The notes under the pieces were generated by a model that was given only the letters and a program-made list of their open reading frames with translations, had not been told where the DNA came from and did not search any database. Position numbers and translations under genes: made by a program. A stretch of DNA of 64,000 nucleotides from Pipra filicauda (lineage: Eukaryota; Chordata; Aves; Passeriformes; Pipridae). The number at the start of each line of letters is the position of its first letter. Position 1 is the first letter of the stretch. The DNA lies in assembly GCF_003945595.2 (NCBI RefSeq), contig NW_024104420.1, positions 1,548,201-1,612,200 on the forward strand. Reading direction: 5' to 3'. This document shows positions 49,330 to 60,960 of this stretch, in pieces.

Positions 49330-49651
49330 AGTCCAGTAAACTCTCTCTCATCCCTCATCTTTCTCATCCCTCTCCTTCTCCTGGCAGAAGGCAGGGCCCC
49401 TCTATTGGTTCTAGTTGGAGCATTCACCGTCGGATCTTTGTTTTGGCTTGTCAGAGGCTTTCTTCTCATCCTGGAAACGGACTCCAGTCTTCCTGCGTCT
49501 GGGAGATCTCAGTTCTCTTTCGAAGAAATCTGCATCTACCACGTAGACGACTTTCTTATCGGCTTCCTTGCATTTTAGTTCTCTCACTGTGGCCTCGAGT
49601 CTGGAAGTAGACTCACCATCCCACTTCCTCATGTTTCCTCCCTGAGTGCGC

Positions 49652-50240
49652 ACATAGGATGCTGATGGCATGCAGAGGGACCTTGACAGGCTTGAGAAGA
49701 GGGCCTGTGCAGAACTCATGAAGTACAACAAGGCCTAGTGAAAGGTTCCACACGTGAGTCAGGGTAATCCCAAGCACCAGTATAGGCTGGGTGGAGAGTG
49801 GATTGAATGGAGTTGGGAGGCTGGACTTGAGCCATCAACATAGAAAGCCAATTGCATCCTGGGCTCCATCAAAAGCAGTGTGGCCAACAGGCCAAGGGAG
49901 TGTGATTCTGCCCCTCTGCTCTGGTGACACCCCACCTGGAGTGCTGCATCCAGCTTTGGGGTCCAGTGTAGGAAGGACATCGACCTGTTGGAGTAAGCCA
50001 GAGGAGGGTCATGGAGATGATCAGCATACTGGAGCATCTCTCCAGGTGGACAGCTGGAACAGAGGCTGAGAGAGCTGGGGTTGTTCAGCCTGGAAAAGAA
50101 AAAACTCTGGGGATACCTTCCAGTACCTAATGGGGACCTACAAGAAAGCTGAAGAGGGATTTTATACAAGGGCATATAGAGACAGGACAAGGGGGACTAG
50201 CTTTAAAAAGAAAGAGGTTAGGTTTAGGTCAGGTGCATGA
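49652..50240 (+). mobile_element. CR1 LINE, C-terminal region and part of 3' UTR
   Basis: Plus-strand CR1 begins at about GATGCTGATGGCATGCAGAG and passes MKYNKA-like coding, CTCATGAAGTACAACAAGGC, CTGGAGTGCTGCATCCAGCT, GGGGTTGTTCAGCCTGGAAA and TACAAGAAAGCTGAAGAGGG. It fades near 50240 before the usual 3' terminus. Its 5' edge coincides with the truncated provirus, so one of the two was cut at this junction. Confidence 0.85.
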
Positions 50241-53200
50241 CTAAAAAATATGAATACATTTTTTAGTCCCTAATACAGTGAACTCTCAGTAACAATTGAT
50301 TCTTCTCTTTGTGATTCTGGGAGTGTTAGCTGGTTTGGTGTCGCATTGCAATTAAGCTCCTGAACTTGAGTTTGTCCATTGCCTTGACCAGAGGATGTCT
50401 TTTTGTGGCTAACTTCTAATGATTATGAATATATCAATGTTCCTATAACATGGTATTATCTAAATTTCAACTCCAAAATTCCTCTTATTTTCATACAAGG
50501 TACAGGTAACTGCACATGAAATGTAACTTCAGATCTAAGATAAAGCAAAAAATCCACACTCCCATCTCATTTGTTCTATACTTTAGACAAACTTAACTCT
50601 TTAGGATGAAGTAGTTTCTTAGGTGTTTTGAGCTGTGGCTACAGTAACAAAAAGAAGTACAACTCTTCTTGTAACTCCACAAAGCCTCATATTCTGTCAT
50701 AGAGATTGGCCAGAAACGTATGTCTATGAAAGGGGCTTGTATGAGTGAAAATGCGTAAGTGTATTTTCTCAAACTGAGACCAATGGACCTACCAGGAATT
50801 GAATACAGATATCCAAAGACTATAACATGCAAAAATGGAAAATTATACTGAACACAGCTAAACACCTATAACTATTTAGAAAAAAAAAAAATAAAAAGAG
50901 GTTCGTGGGAGTGCTGAGCATACCCCTAAGGTGAGGTATGCATACAGCACAGTAGTATGTTTTTCTGCCAGATTTACCCAGTCTCTCACCTAGGCCCTCA
51001 TTCTTGCCATAACCTCAGCCAAGAAAGTCTACCTCCTCACCTACAATAAACAATTGTAGAAAAGCAAAATAAAGGTTGTAGCATCACATGCTCTTCTTTA
51101 AGGGACCAGAAACAAGAACGGAAGAAGGAGAGGTGTCCAGAAGAGAGCCAAGGTGGTGTGTTATTGAAACAGTTTGCTGGACTTTTGTCCGTTTTGCCAA
51201 TAACTGAAGAAAAGTTAATGATAGGAGTTTCAGAGCTTGGTGATGTTTTCTGTAAAGGATTATCTCCTTTAGGTCACCTTCCGTTTACCATCACTTCATT
51301 TACTTGTTGACCTCCAGTTCTTATACTGGAAGAATAAAATATAAAATGGGTAAATCATTAGCCTTTTCAATAAGAATATAGCTCGAAGATGTAAATTAAT
51401 GGGAAATTATTAGTGTTGCTACTGGATGACACATTATGTTGCTTCGAAGACCATCTTATTTCTAAACCAAATCAGAATTCTCTGCAAGATTTAACAAAAA
51501 AGTCAGTCAAGGACAATCTCTGAATAAATTTACTGAGCACTTGAACTTGTTATGAGAAATATTTTTATAAGAAACTAATGAAGAAAATCATGGTGTTTCT
51601 TATCATGGAGTAACATCTCATTAGATTAGTAGAAAACTAGGCAAAAAATACCCAGTGTTCATCCCAGAAGGAAATCAATAACAATAGTAATTTCAAAAGC
51701 AAATAATTTTCATTATAACTTTTAGATTAAAAGTGAGACAATTTCTGAGATATTCAAGAAGTGAAAAGCATTATCATTTGATTGCAAGCCAAATAGATGA
51801 AATTAAGCAAAGAGTTAACAGAGTAATTCGTTTAGCAGGTCAGAGCTGAACCTCGTGTTACTACAATGATTGTAATTAATCTCACACTGATGGAAGAGTA
51901 ATTTAATAAAAACTATTTTAGCATTTCCAGAAGGAAGCTTGACATATGCATCAAGAGTCAGTACAGGCCATGATCTGAATAGAAACAGTCAGAGGGAAAG
52001 TAACAGAACAAGGGAACTGCAGTCTTCCTTCAAGCATTTTTCTAGGACAGGAAAAATCACAGACCCATGACAGAAGGTCAGTAGTTTTCAAAGACTGGAT
52101 TTATCCCAGCTACACGTTTCATGTGTATGGATTCTACTCTGCTAGGATAGTACTCATCTTACTTGCCACTCCTGTAAGGAAAACCTGCTTTGTACTGAGA
52201 CCGTCCAAATTAATTTTGGCAGTACTAAATCAGTGATGGCCGCATAAAGACTAATTATTCAGATGGTGAGGCAAAGGAACACTGGAAATCAAATTGTTAC
52301 TGGTGGTGTGCTTGACCGTACTAACTATGGCCAGGATGCACATTAACTTTTGTATTCATGAGGTAACAACAGAGATCACTACATGGATGGATCTGCCAGG
52401 ACCCTTCTGTGCAGTTGAGGTCACAAGCAGGAGAAGCTGACAGCAGGACGACAGCTGAGCTTCAAGTTTGAAACCATTTCATTTCTCCAGGAGAGCCGAT
52501 GCAGCATGTTGTGGCATCAGCTGAGGCCCCTTCTTCACTCAGAGACAGCCAAACTAGACAACCGCATCATGGAAAAATTATTTGGAGACTTGTACTGAAT
52601 TTAAAAGTAAGGATTACAATTCACAGTACATATTCTTGTTGAAACAGGTGTTTCATCCCTCCTGAGATGATTTGGCCACAGTTGAAAGTGACATACAGTT
52701 AGAGACTGTCTAAAGTGAGTCTGTGCCACCAGAGACTGAAAATATTATTTATGGAGAAATTTGCAGGAATTAGGAAATGGTGGAAAATGGAAAAGTGATC
52801 TCTTTTTACCCAGCACTTCAGTTTTCTGAATTGATGGAACACATCTAAGCAAGAAGCAGGTACTAAGTGATGGAAGAGGGAAGAGTTCAATCATGGTAAT
52901 TGTCAACATGAAAGGAAATGCATTAAGAGTTAAATGAGAATTGGCATTTTGCTGGTGGGCATCTTGTCCAAAAGGAAAAGGGTAAGACTGCATGGACTAA
53001 AAGACTAAATGTATGAAGTGAAAACGTAATGTTTTGTAATTTGAGGGAAAAATTGGATAGACCTCTGTCTCCTTTGTCAGGTGGGTTCTGAAGTTAGACC
53101 TTTGCTCATTTCCAGATCAATCAAACTCAAAGTTAGTTAATTAGTTCATCACTCAGGAACACCCTATGTCTAAAAAGAAAAGCAAAACACAGACAATAAT

Positions 53201-53385
53201 TCACCACTCCAGATGATTTATAGTGTGAATAATGAATTTGATTTTCAATTGAAAAAACATTTAAAAATTATATTATACCTCTTTCACACTTTTATTGCAA
53301 GACAATGGCATAAAGGCTATAGATATAATACAGAGGCACCATACTAAAAGTAATCATGGCTTGGAAAGTTCTGGAAAACAAAAAC
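50241..53385. other. 3.1-kb AT-rich non-coding stretch
   Basis: No element or exon recognised. There is an A-run at about 50880-50891. Confidence 0.45.
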
Positions 53386-53390
53386 ATTTG

Positions 53391-54692
53391 TGTGGTGGGG
53401 AAAAAAGTGTTTTCCCCTGGAGTTAAAAAATAGTAGTAACGCTGAGGGAGTGGTGTTTCTTGGTGTAGGGCCAATGAGAAGCCACATTTCGCTCCTTTGA
53501 AATCAACATACTGCAACAGACCAGAAAAGAAGGGAGATGATGTAGTTAGAGGAGAAGTAGCCATGCTCTGAGACGATGAGGAGAGAGGGGCCAGGAGCCC
53601 CACTGGGGGCCAAGGCCCCACCAGCCCCAGCTGGGAGGCTACAAGAACTTGGAACAGTGTTAAACTGGGCCAAGTACTGAGGCTAAGAGTTGGGGGAAGT
53701 TTCTTCACTGTGAGTGGACAGCAAGAGACAGCAAAGAGCAGCAGAGCAGCAGTGAACAGAGAACTGTGGCAGAAAGCCAAGAAGATAAGAGGGAAGCAGC
53801 AAAGATGGCATGCAGCCAAGCTGAGAGACACAGAGGTATCTGACAGAGAGAGAGAGAGAGGACTAAGCTCAACAGAGACCGTTTTAGGGTAAGACTGAAT
53901 TACTTTCCCCAAACCCTGAGACCTCCTAGAGAGAAGGGGTGGACTTCCAAACCCTTAGGGAGTCCTGAAATGCAGCAGCAACTAGAGAGAGAGAGAGAGA
54001 GAAGAGCTGAGAGCTCAGAGACGTCCTGAGAGCCGGACCAGGACGGAATGCAGAGGAGGTAGCCTTGCCCACCCTCTGCTGCCACGCTGGCAGTTTGAGA
54101 CAGAGCAAAGGAGCTCTGGCAGGATGCTTGGGGCAAAGACTGAACTGAGAGCTGCCCTAAACATTCTGACTCAAGGGAACTTGACCCCTCAAGGAAGGGA
54201 CTTTCATGGGATGTCTTGCATTCCATGATATGACCGTGGTGAGGCGAGCTTTTGTCCCAGTAATTGCAGTCCATGGGAGAAAGAGACCTTTGATTGGAGC
54301 CGAAGGGCTGAGAGGGGTGAGAGGAGACCCCTTGTGTGTAATGGAGAGAGAGATTCCAGCTACAACAACTCCGTCTACGACTGCTACCTTGAAGATGAGA
54401 GACACTGTTGCTCTGAAAGTGGAAAAGATCTTCCCTTCTTCCCTTCTGAAATTTTATTGGAGGGAGAGGAGAGACTTAGCCTAATATAAATATTACTTTA
54501 CCATAGGAGAGATAGTTAGGATTGTGTATAAATTGTATTATAATATTTATTTGTGTAATAATTGTAATATAATTCCCTTCCCCCCATATTGAGTCTTGTC
54601 TTGTGCCTGGAAAACCCCTCTCACATTAGGGTGAGTTGTGAAAGGGGGTTTGGACTTGGAAATTGGATTTTTGGGGGTCTCAAACCATGACA
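53391..54692 (+). mobile_element. 1.3-kb solo LTR with perfect 5-bp target duplication
   Basis: The LTR starts TGTGGTGGGG and ends CTCAAACCATGACA, and is flanked by ATTTG on both sides (53386-53390 and 54693-54697). The 3' end shares GGAAATTGGATTTTTGGGG with the LTR at 25091-26351, and both contain a long purine-rich central part. Two (GA)n tracts lie at about 53842-53862 and 53978-54003. No viral genes adjoin. Frames inside it, including 206 codons on the minus strand (53292-53912, crossing the LTR edge) and 124 codons (53900-54274), are explained by the purine/pyrimidine skew and not by protein function. Confidence 0.88.
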
Positions 54693-54697
54693 ATTTG

Positions 54698-57324
54698 AGT
54701 ACCTATTATCTATCCAGTAAAAGTGATATGGGTAACTCCACATTATTGTAACCTGAATCCAGCTCAAACTATACATTTAATCCATATGAATAATTTTCTC
54801 AAATAAATACCAGCTCTGGAAGAATGAAGTTCTAATTCAAATCTGAATTTATCCATATATGTATTAAATATTTTAATATTTATAATTTTTTTCATATTTA
54901 TCTTGTTAAAATAGAATTTTACTGAGTACCATGGTACTAGAGGAAGATCAGAACTAGATAAGATCAGAAGTAGAAAATATCCAGACAGCAGAATTGTCTG
55001 CTACACTGTATACAAATTGCTTCTCCCTCTAAAAAGGAAAATTGATAGGTCTTAGAAAGAATAGGGAAAAAGGTGAAGAAGAAAGGCCAAGCAACACAAG
55101 GCTCTCCTTTGTTGTTAATTCTGGAGAGAATTTGTATCAGTACCATGAATTAACATCAATACTCTGCGATTTTAAACCAAAGAAGGATGAGCAGTCTTCC
55201 AGCAGAGCCTTTTAACAAGTTTTCAGACATTCCTACCTCTCCTCACACATTTAAATTGTATTTATATATTTATTATATATCCAGTGTTACGCTAACGAGC
55301 AGAAAAGGTTCAATGTGGTAAACTGAATTTGACAGAGTTGAACTTAGCATAAAGACAGTTTAATCTTAAAGGTCCCCTTTCCACTCCAAAAACATACCAC
55401 TAAGACTTCAGTTTTTATATGAGTGCTCATCTCTACAACTAAATTAGAATAGACCAGAATGACTGTTACCAACTAAACTGCAAGCACATTTCTGTGCCAG
55501 GAAACTCAAAGCTTATAGAAATCTCCAATGAAATGGGCAGATTGATAATCTGTATGAGTACCAACCTGAAGTCAGAGTAAGTCTTATCTTTTAATACTGC
55601 ACATGCTAGTATTTCTCAGCTATCACATATCCATATCCCAGTAAACAGGCTACTGAACACCAGGACACATTAACCTCAGCTTACAGGCTGGATTTGAACA
55701 GAAACAATTATTGCAAGACATGACAGATTTTCCTGCATTCTGAGGTTTAGAGAGGGCTTGAAGTAATTTTGATTCATTTCTTTTGGGAAAGAGAGTGCAA
55801 AGTGAAGCAAAACTAAAAGCACGTGGAAATAAACATTCCTATAGAAATGACTGGATTCCAGATGGCATAGCATTAGGGTAAGTCTCACATTTATTATGCA
55901 CAAGTATCTACTGTACAAAACAATTCATGCTTTTTGTACATTACAGATGTCCTTTTGTTGTTGTTTTGTTGTTGTTGTTGTTGTTGTTGTTTGTTATTTT
56001 ACTGTACAATAATTTCTAAATTACAAAAACAGCTTAAAAAACACACTTGCAGTGCATCTCTATTTAGGTCATGTAACTTTCTTACTGCACACGCTCTCTT
56101 CCCAGCACTTGGTGTTCTAAAGTGGAAGGCATAGTTAAGTGTGAGATGATGGTTGAGAAAAAAGCAATCTGAGATACTGTTTTACATGTATTTTGTCAGT
56201 TTCCTTCAGTTCTCAGAAATATGTTCCTTACCTAGATAATGCAGCTAAGGAGGCTGCTTAAAAACAAAGCATTTTAGGTTGAATAAATGTTGTTTTTCAC
56301 TGAGAGGAAAACAGAACACATAGTCATAAATCTAGTTAAATTACCTCTGTTGCAGATAAACTCATTTCAAGATTCATAGTCTTGTTCACTAAGTAAATTC
56401 TGACAAAAACAATCTTCTATGTTACTTGCAAAGATGTCTTTGAGCACAAAAAAAATTACTTGATTAAGTCAATGAACCCTTCACAGAATTTAGAAAATCT
56501 TACAAGGCTGCAGCAAAAGAACACCTGCATGATCATGTCTTTCATGTAAACATCCAGAATTAATGAGGCCACAGTCCCATTGCATGCAGGATTCTCCAGA
56601 CATCTCATTTTTACTAGTACTCACACACTATCCATTTGAATTGGACCACTGAGCCTGCTGGCCAAAAACCTGATTTTGCCATAGAATTTTATACCTTCAA
56701 ATGAAATTAGGCCCAAAGACATCACATCAAAGACTTTATAATATAGGTAAGCAGGGAAGCCATACTGTGAAATGAGCAGAAATTAGTTATCAAGCCTCTA
56801 ATGAGAGGCAGAGATGACAGTGAAACCCAAGCTTTCTGAGCACTCTTACCATGCCTTGCCAGCACCTTGAACAGTGCTGTCTAAAAACCATATAAAGTAC
56901 CAGGTCTTCCAATATCTAAGTGATACAAGAGAAAATTATATAATAGTCCAACCATAAGGCAGTTTTAGATATACAAATTCTTCCTTAAAATGCTGTGTTT
57001 AGGTTGAATCATCAAATAAAAATTGTCACAGACAAATGCAAATTGTCATAAGAACAGAAAACTAAAGGGCTTTTACTGAGTGGGTTTTTTATTCTGGATT
57101 GATATTTGAGAATTTTTTCCTTGTGCTTGTATGATTATTATGAGTAGATACACAACATTAGTGAGACTGAAAGACTTTTCACTTTTTAAACAAGAGGTAA
57201 AGTACAACTAAATCTAACTTTAGGGAACTAAAAAGGATTCTTATTATATAAACTGTGAATGACAGATTCTCTTTTAGACATTTATTAAGTATGTGCACCT
57301 GTGGGTGCATGTACCATTCAGACA
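54698..57324. other. 2.6-kb AT-rich stretch with a (TTG)n microsatellite
   Basis: Apart from the microsatellite at about 55954-55995, nothing is recognised. Confidence 0.45.
55954..55995. repeat. (TTG)n microsatellite
   Basis: About 13 TTG units with one TTTTG interruption. The leucine/cysteine run in overlapping frames is an artefact of it. Confidence 0.9.
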
Positions 57325-57810
57325 AAGGAGCTCTCTACTCTAGACTGATGAGACTCCACATGGAACATCTCTGGAGTCCTCAGCACAGGAAAGACATGGA
57401 CCTGTTGCAGCAGGTCCAGAGGAGGGCCACAAAAGATAGAAGGTTGAAACACCTCTCCTATGAGGAAAGTGTGAGGAAGTTGTGATTATTCAGCCTTCAG
57501 AAGGCTCCAAGGAAACCTTATTGTGGCCTTTCGTACTTATAGAGAGTTCATAAGAAAGACAGGGACAAAACTTCTAGTAGGGCCTGTGGCGATAGGACAA
57601 GGGGTAGCAGTTTTAAGCTAAAGGAGGGTAGATGCAGACTAGAGATCCCAGAGATGTGGTGGATGTCCCATACCTGAAAATATTCAAGACCCGGTTGGAT
57701 GGCACTCTGAGCAATCCGATGTAGTTGAAGATGCCCCTGCTCATTGCAGAGGAGTTGGACTAGATGACCTGTCAGGTCTCTTCCAACTCAAACTGTTCTA
57801 TGATTCAAAG
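57325..57810 (+). mobile_element. CR1 LINE 3' fragment
   Basis: The plus strand carries GGAGCTCTCTACTCTAGACT, CAGCACAGGAAAGACATGGA, CAGGTCCAGAGGAGGGCCAC, CACCTCTCCTATGAGGAAAG, GGTTGGATGGCACTCTGAGC and the terminal CTGTTCTATGATTC. It is 5' truncated with a short internal loss in the 3' UTR. Frames are broken. Confidence 0.87.
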
Positions 57811-59024
57811 ATATAGGTAAAAATTCTAAATCTGCCTTCCTGCCTGTTGAAATTTTCTATATTGACATGTCTCCTTAATCCATTTGATTTAGAAAAGAAC
57901 ATTTAAGAATTACAATTAGTCTAAGGCTGCATGTATATGTACTGTAATTTAAGTCATGTCAGTTTGATTTATGTTTTCATGTCTCATTGATGTCAGCTTG
58001 ATTTATGCTTTTATACTTAACTGATGCTTTGAGTATTTATTTAATGTAGCAGCTTTGCAAGCCAGAAAAGAATCCTATTAAAAAGTTGCATTTTACTTCC
58101 TAAGCAGTTGTAAATAAGTGAGATAGCAGCATGCAGTCTTGCAGAACAATTTCCTAATTCTGTGAGCTCTGTAGATATTCTCTGTGATGAATTCAGGCAC
58201 AAGCTATGATTACAATGTCTTTTATACCTCTTAAGCAGTTGTGTGATCCCAGGAAAGGGAAAGACTTTTAATCCTTCATATTAGGCTACAGGAGAAAATA
58301 GGATCGCACCAATGTCAATATTAATTGGCATTAAATTTTCTTCCTAGAGCATCATTCAACATCTATGTTCCTTGGCCCTTTATTATAATCATTCTCTCTC
58401 ACCACTTTCATTTCACCTCTTTTCAGAATCTTCAGAATTTATGTGAATTATTATGTGGCAGAAAAAAAAATGCTTCCTTCAAAAATTTGCTTACCATCTT
58501 TTCATTATATATTTGACATCATAAATATGATAATATAATATAATGATATGATAAAATAATGATAAGATATAGTTACATGATAAAATATAATGATAGTATA
58601 AAATAATATAATATTTTTGTGGGGGTGTTTTTTTTAGAGTTCTCCAAATAAAGACAAGAAGAAGAAGACAAAATATTCAAGTTCATTGCTGGTTTTCTGG
58701 ACTAATAAATCTACTACATCATTAATATCTCTCTTACCCACAATCATTTTTTTTTTTATTTCAAACTCAGGTGAAAGTTCTGCAAATATTTTCTTCAATG
58801 AAATGGGACTGTGATGGGCTGGGACTGTTGACACTTATCTTGAAACTCTCTTCCACAACAAGCGTAAACTGGATTTTAGTTCTTATGATAGTCTGCTTCT
58901 TTTTTTCATCTGCTAAGCTTCTTCATCTCCTATCCTTATGCACCTCAAAGGTTAATTCCAGTTTTTTTCTCATCCTTGACAGCATAATGATGAAATCTCG
59001 TTGTAAAACAGAGAGTCAAAAAAG
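57811..59024. other. AT-rich stretch with an AT-only tract
   Basis: 58520-58616 consists of irregular GATAAAATAAT / TATAATGATA units, a decayed AT-rich tandem repeat. Nothing else recognised. Confidence 0.5.
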
Positions 59025-59439
59025 GAGGCATAAATCCATGGGGACAGAGACAAGGCAAAGAAATGCTTTCTTTGCCTCTGTCTTCAACACAGATGATGGA
59101 CCAATGAGGTCTCAGTGCCCTGAGCTGGAGGACCACAACTGCGAAAATGATCGACTCCCAGTCAAGCCTGAAACTGTGCAGGATCTGCTGCTCCAGTTGG
59201 ATTCCTATAAATCTCTGCGTCATGGGATAGGGCAAGCCCGAATGTACAGACAGACTGGGTAACAAGAAGGTGGAGAACAGCACTGCAGAAAGGGACATGG
59301 TGGTCCTGGTCAATGGCAAGTTGAATATGAGTCAGCAGCACCAGGGCAGCCAGGAGGGCCAACTATATCCTGGGGGGCATCAGGCAAAGTATTGCCAGCC
59401 AGTCAACAGAGGTGATTGTCCTGCTCTGCTCTGCACTGG
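59025..59439 (+). mobile_element. CR1 LINE, internally deleted (split element, part 1)
   Basis: The plus strand starts with the CR1 region before the polymerase (NAFFASVFNTDDGP, LLLQLDSYKSL). At about 59215-59235 it jumps to the region well past the polymerase palm (NSTAERDMVVLVNGKLNMSQ, CCAGGGCAGCCAGGAGGGCC). Fingers and palm, including FADD, are absent. It is then interrupted by LTR copy B at 59440. Confidence 0.85.
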
Positions 59440-60437
59440 TGTCTCAGTTTGAGACAATTTGGAGGGGCAGAGACCTTGGACGGAAGTCTCCTTTCTCAAG
59501 TTTAATATCCTTAGTTCTCTCCAATACAGAGAGAGAGAGAGAGAGAGAGACCAAATACACCCAGAAGCGAAAAAAAGTAACTCTCTACCAAGAAGAATGC
59601 TAATACTGATAAAACTGGGTTAAGCTAACCAGTAAGGAGAAAATTCCCAAGCTCCCATCCACTGGACCAAAATGTGATGGCGGTCGGCCTCCCCCTGCCC
59701 ATTAAAACCTGCCAGGTTTGGAGGTCAGTGGTTTGGAGGGTCAGTACTGGTGTGAAGCTGCAGTGCTGATGCAGGTAGTTGGAGTAGGGCTGTGGATCAC
59801 ACAAGCGATTGGAAGGACCCACAAGACACCCACCGGATCTGGTGATGAGGCCTGGTGGTGGTTGTACTCCTGATACACCTCCTGCTGAGGTGGTGGTAGA
59901 AGCCCCAGATCATAGAAATCCCATGGAGTGAGGGAAGATCCTTGACCTACCAAATGAAGTCCAAGTGTGGTCTTTTGTTGGGCTCAGGGCTCAGTGGGAA
60001 CACTTCTGGGGTCTCCCCTGGGGCAGGAAATTGTTCACTGGATGATTAATACTGGATCACAGGACATTTCAAGAGCCTTTGACACCTTCTAAGCACAAGT
60101 GGATCCATTATGTCCATCAGCAGAGATGAATATCTTCAGGCCATGTGAGTGAGTTGTCCTGATGTCTCCTCAGTGCAGTTATCACGGATGAGTCATTTGT
60201 ATAAGGACAAAGAAACGACACCCAGCTCGTAGCCTGAGGTGGCAGGTGTGCACGCCTTCAACACCTGGATTGTCTGAGTTGTCAGCATTCCAGTTTTTCA
60301 CACTTGTGGATACATTCTCCTTCTAGGATAATAGAGTATCACCCTTATCTTAAATCCCTTCCCACAATCTAAATTAGCAGGCATATTTGGGGAAAAGAGA
60401 AAAGGTGCATACCAAAGCCTTTGTGTAACCCAGGACA
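59440..60437 (-). mobile_element. 1-kb LTR, copy B, inserted in CR1
   Basis: Starts TGTCTCAGTTTGAGACAATT and ends GTGTAACCCAGGACA. It corresponds end to end with copy A at 13189-14177. The CR1 on either side joins as CTCTGCACTGG / TGCAGCCTCAC, proving insertion into CR1. The presumed 5-bp duplication is ACTGG on the left and ATCAG on the right, decayed by transitions only. The (GA)n tract at about 59528-59549 corresponds to the one in copy A. No coding capacity is expected. Confidence 0.82.
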
Positions 60438-60960
60438 ATCAGTGCAGCCTCACTTTGAATATTGTGTGCCATTTTGGTCACTGCAACATGAGAAAGACAT
60501 TAAGCTGTTAGACAATGTCCAAAGGAGGGTAACAAAGATGGTGAAGGCCTGGAGGGGAAGCCGTATGAGAGTGGTTGAGGTCACTTGGTCTGTTCAGCCT
60601 GGAGAAGAGGAGACTGAGGGGAGACCTCACTGCAGTCTACTGCTCTCTGGTGAGGGGAAGAGGAGAGGCAGACACTGATCTGTGGTGAGCAGTGACAGGA
60701 CCTGAGGGAATGGCACAAAGTTGTGTCAGGGGAGGTTTAGTTTGGATATTAGAAAGAGGTTCTTCACCCAGAGGGTAGTTGGGCACTGAATAGGCTCCCC
60801 AGGGAAGTGGTCACAGCACCAAGCCTGATAGAGTTCAAGAAGCATTTGGATTATACTCTTAGGCACATGGTGTGATTGTTGGGGATGGTCCTGTGCATGC
60901 TTAAAAGTTGGACTCAGTGATCCTTATTGGTCCCTTCCAACTCAGAATATTCTGTGATTC
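60438..60960 (+). mobile_element. CR1 LINE 3' UTR (split element, part 2)
   Basis: The CR1 resumes at about GTGCAGCCTCACTTTGAATA, continues through GTTCAGCCTGGAGAAGAGGA, CAGGACCTGAGGGAATGGCA and GGGGATGGTCCTGTGCATGC, and ends with CAGAATATTCTGTGATTCC. It is closely related to the CR1 at 41042-42343. Confidence 0.88.

Larger units (their letters stand above)
47505..49651 (-). mobile_element. Truncated class III (ERVL-like) provirus: gag end, protease, RT, LTR remnant
   Basis: On the minus strand, from right to left, lie a basic gag-end-like region (about 49651-49340), an aspartic protease (49329-49000), a reverse transcriptase with YIDD (complement of 48440-48451) and the RT connection/start of RNase H (to about 47745). 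Then comes a non-pol segment (47715-47505) whose sense end, GGGCACCTGGTGGCCTGCCA, resembles the end of an ERVL-type LTR. The rest of RNase H, integrase and any env are missing. A deletion seems to have joined pol to the 3' LTR. No complete LTR or target duplication was found, and on the right the provirus is cut by, or abuts, a CR1 at about 49652. Confidence 0.8.

Noticed and set aside
53292..53912. 206-codon minus frame as a membrane protein
   Set aside because: Its leucine/serine-rich hydrophobic look comes from the antisense of a purine-rich LTR, and it crosses the LTR's left edge.
55934..56134. Cysteine-run frame
   Set aside because: Translation of the (TTG)n microsatellite.
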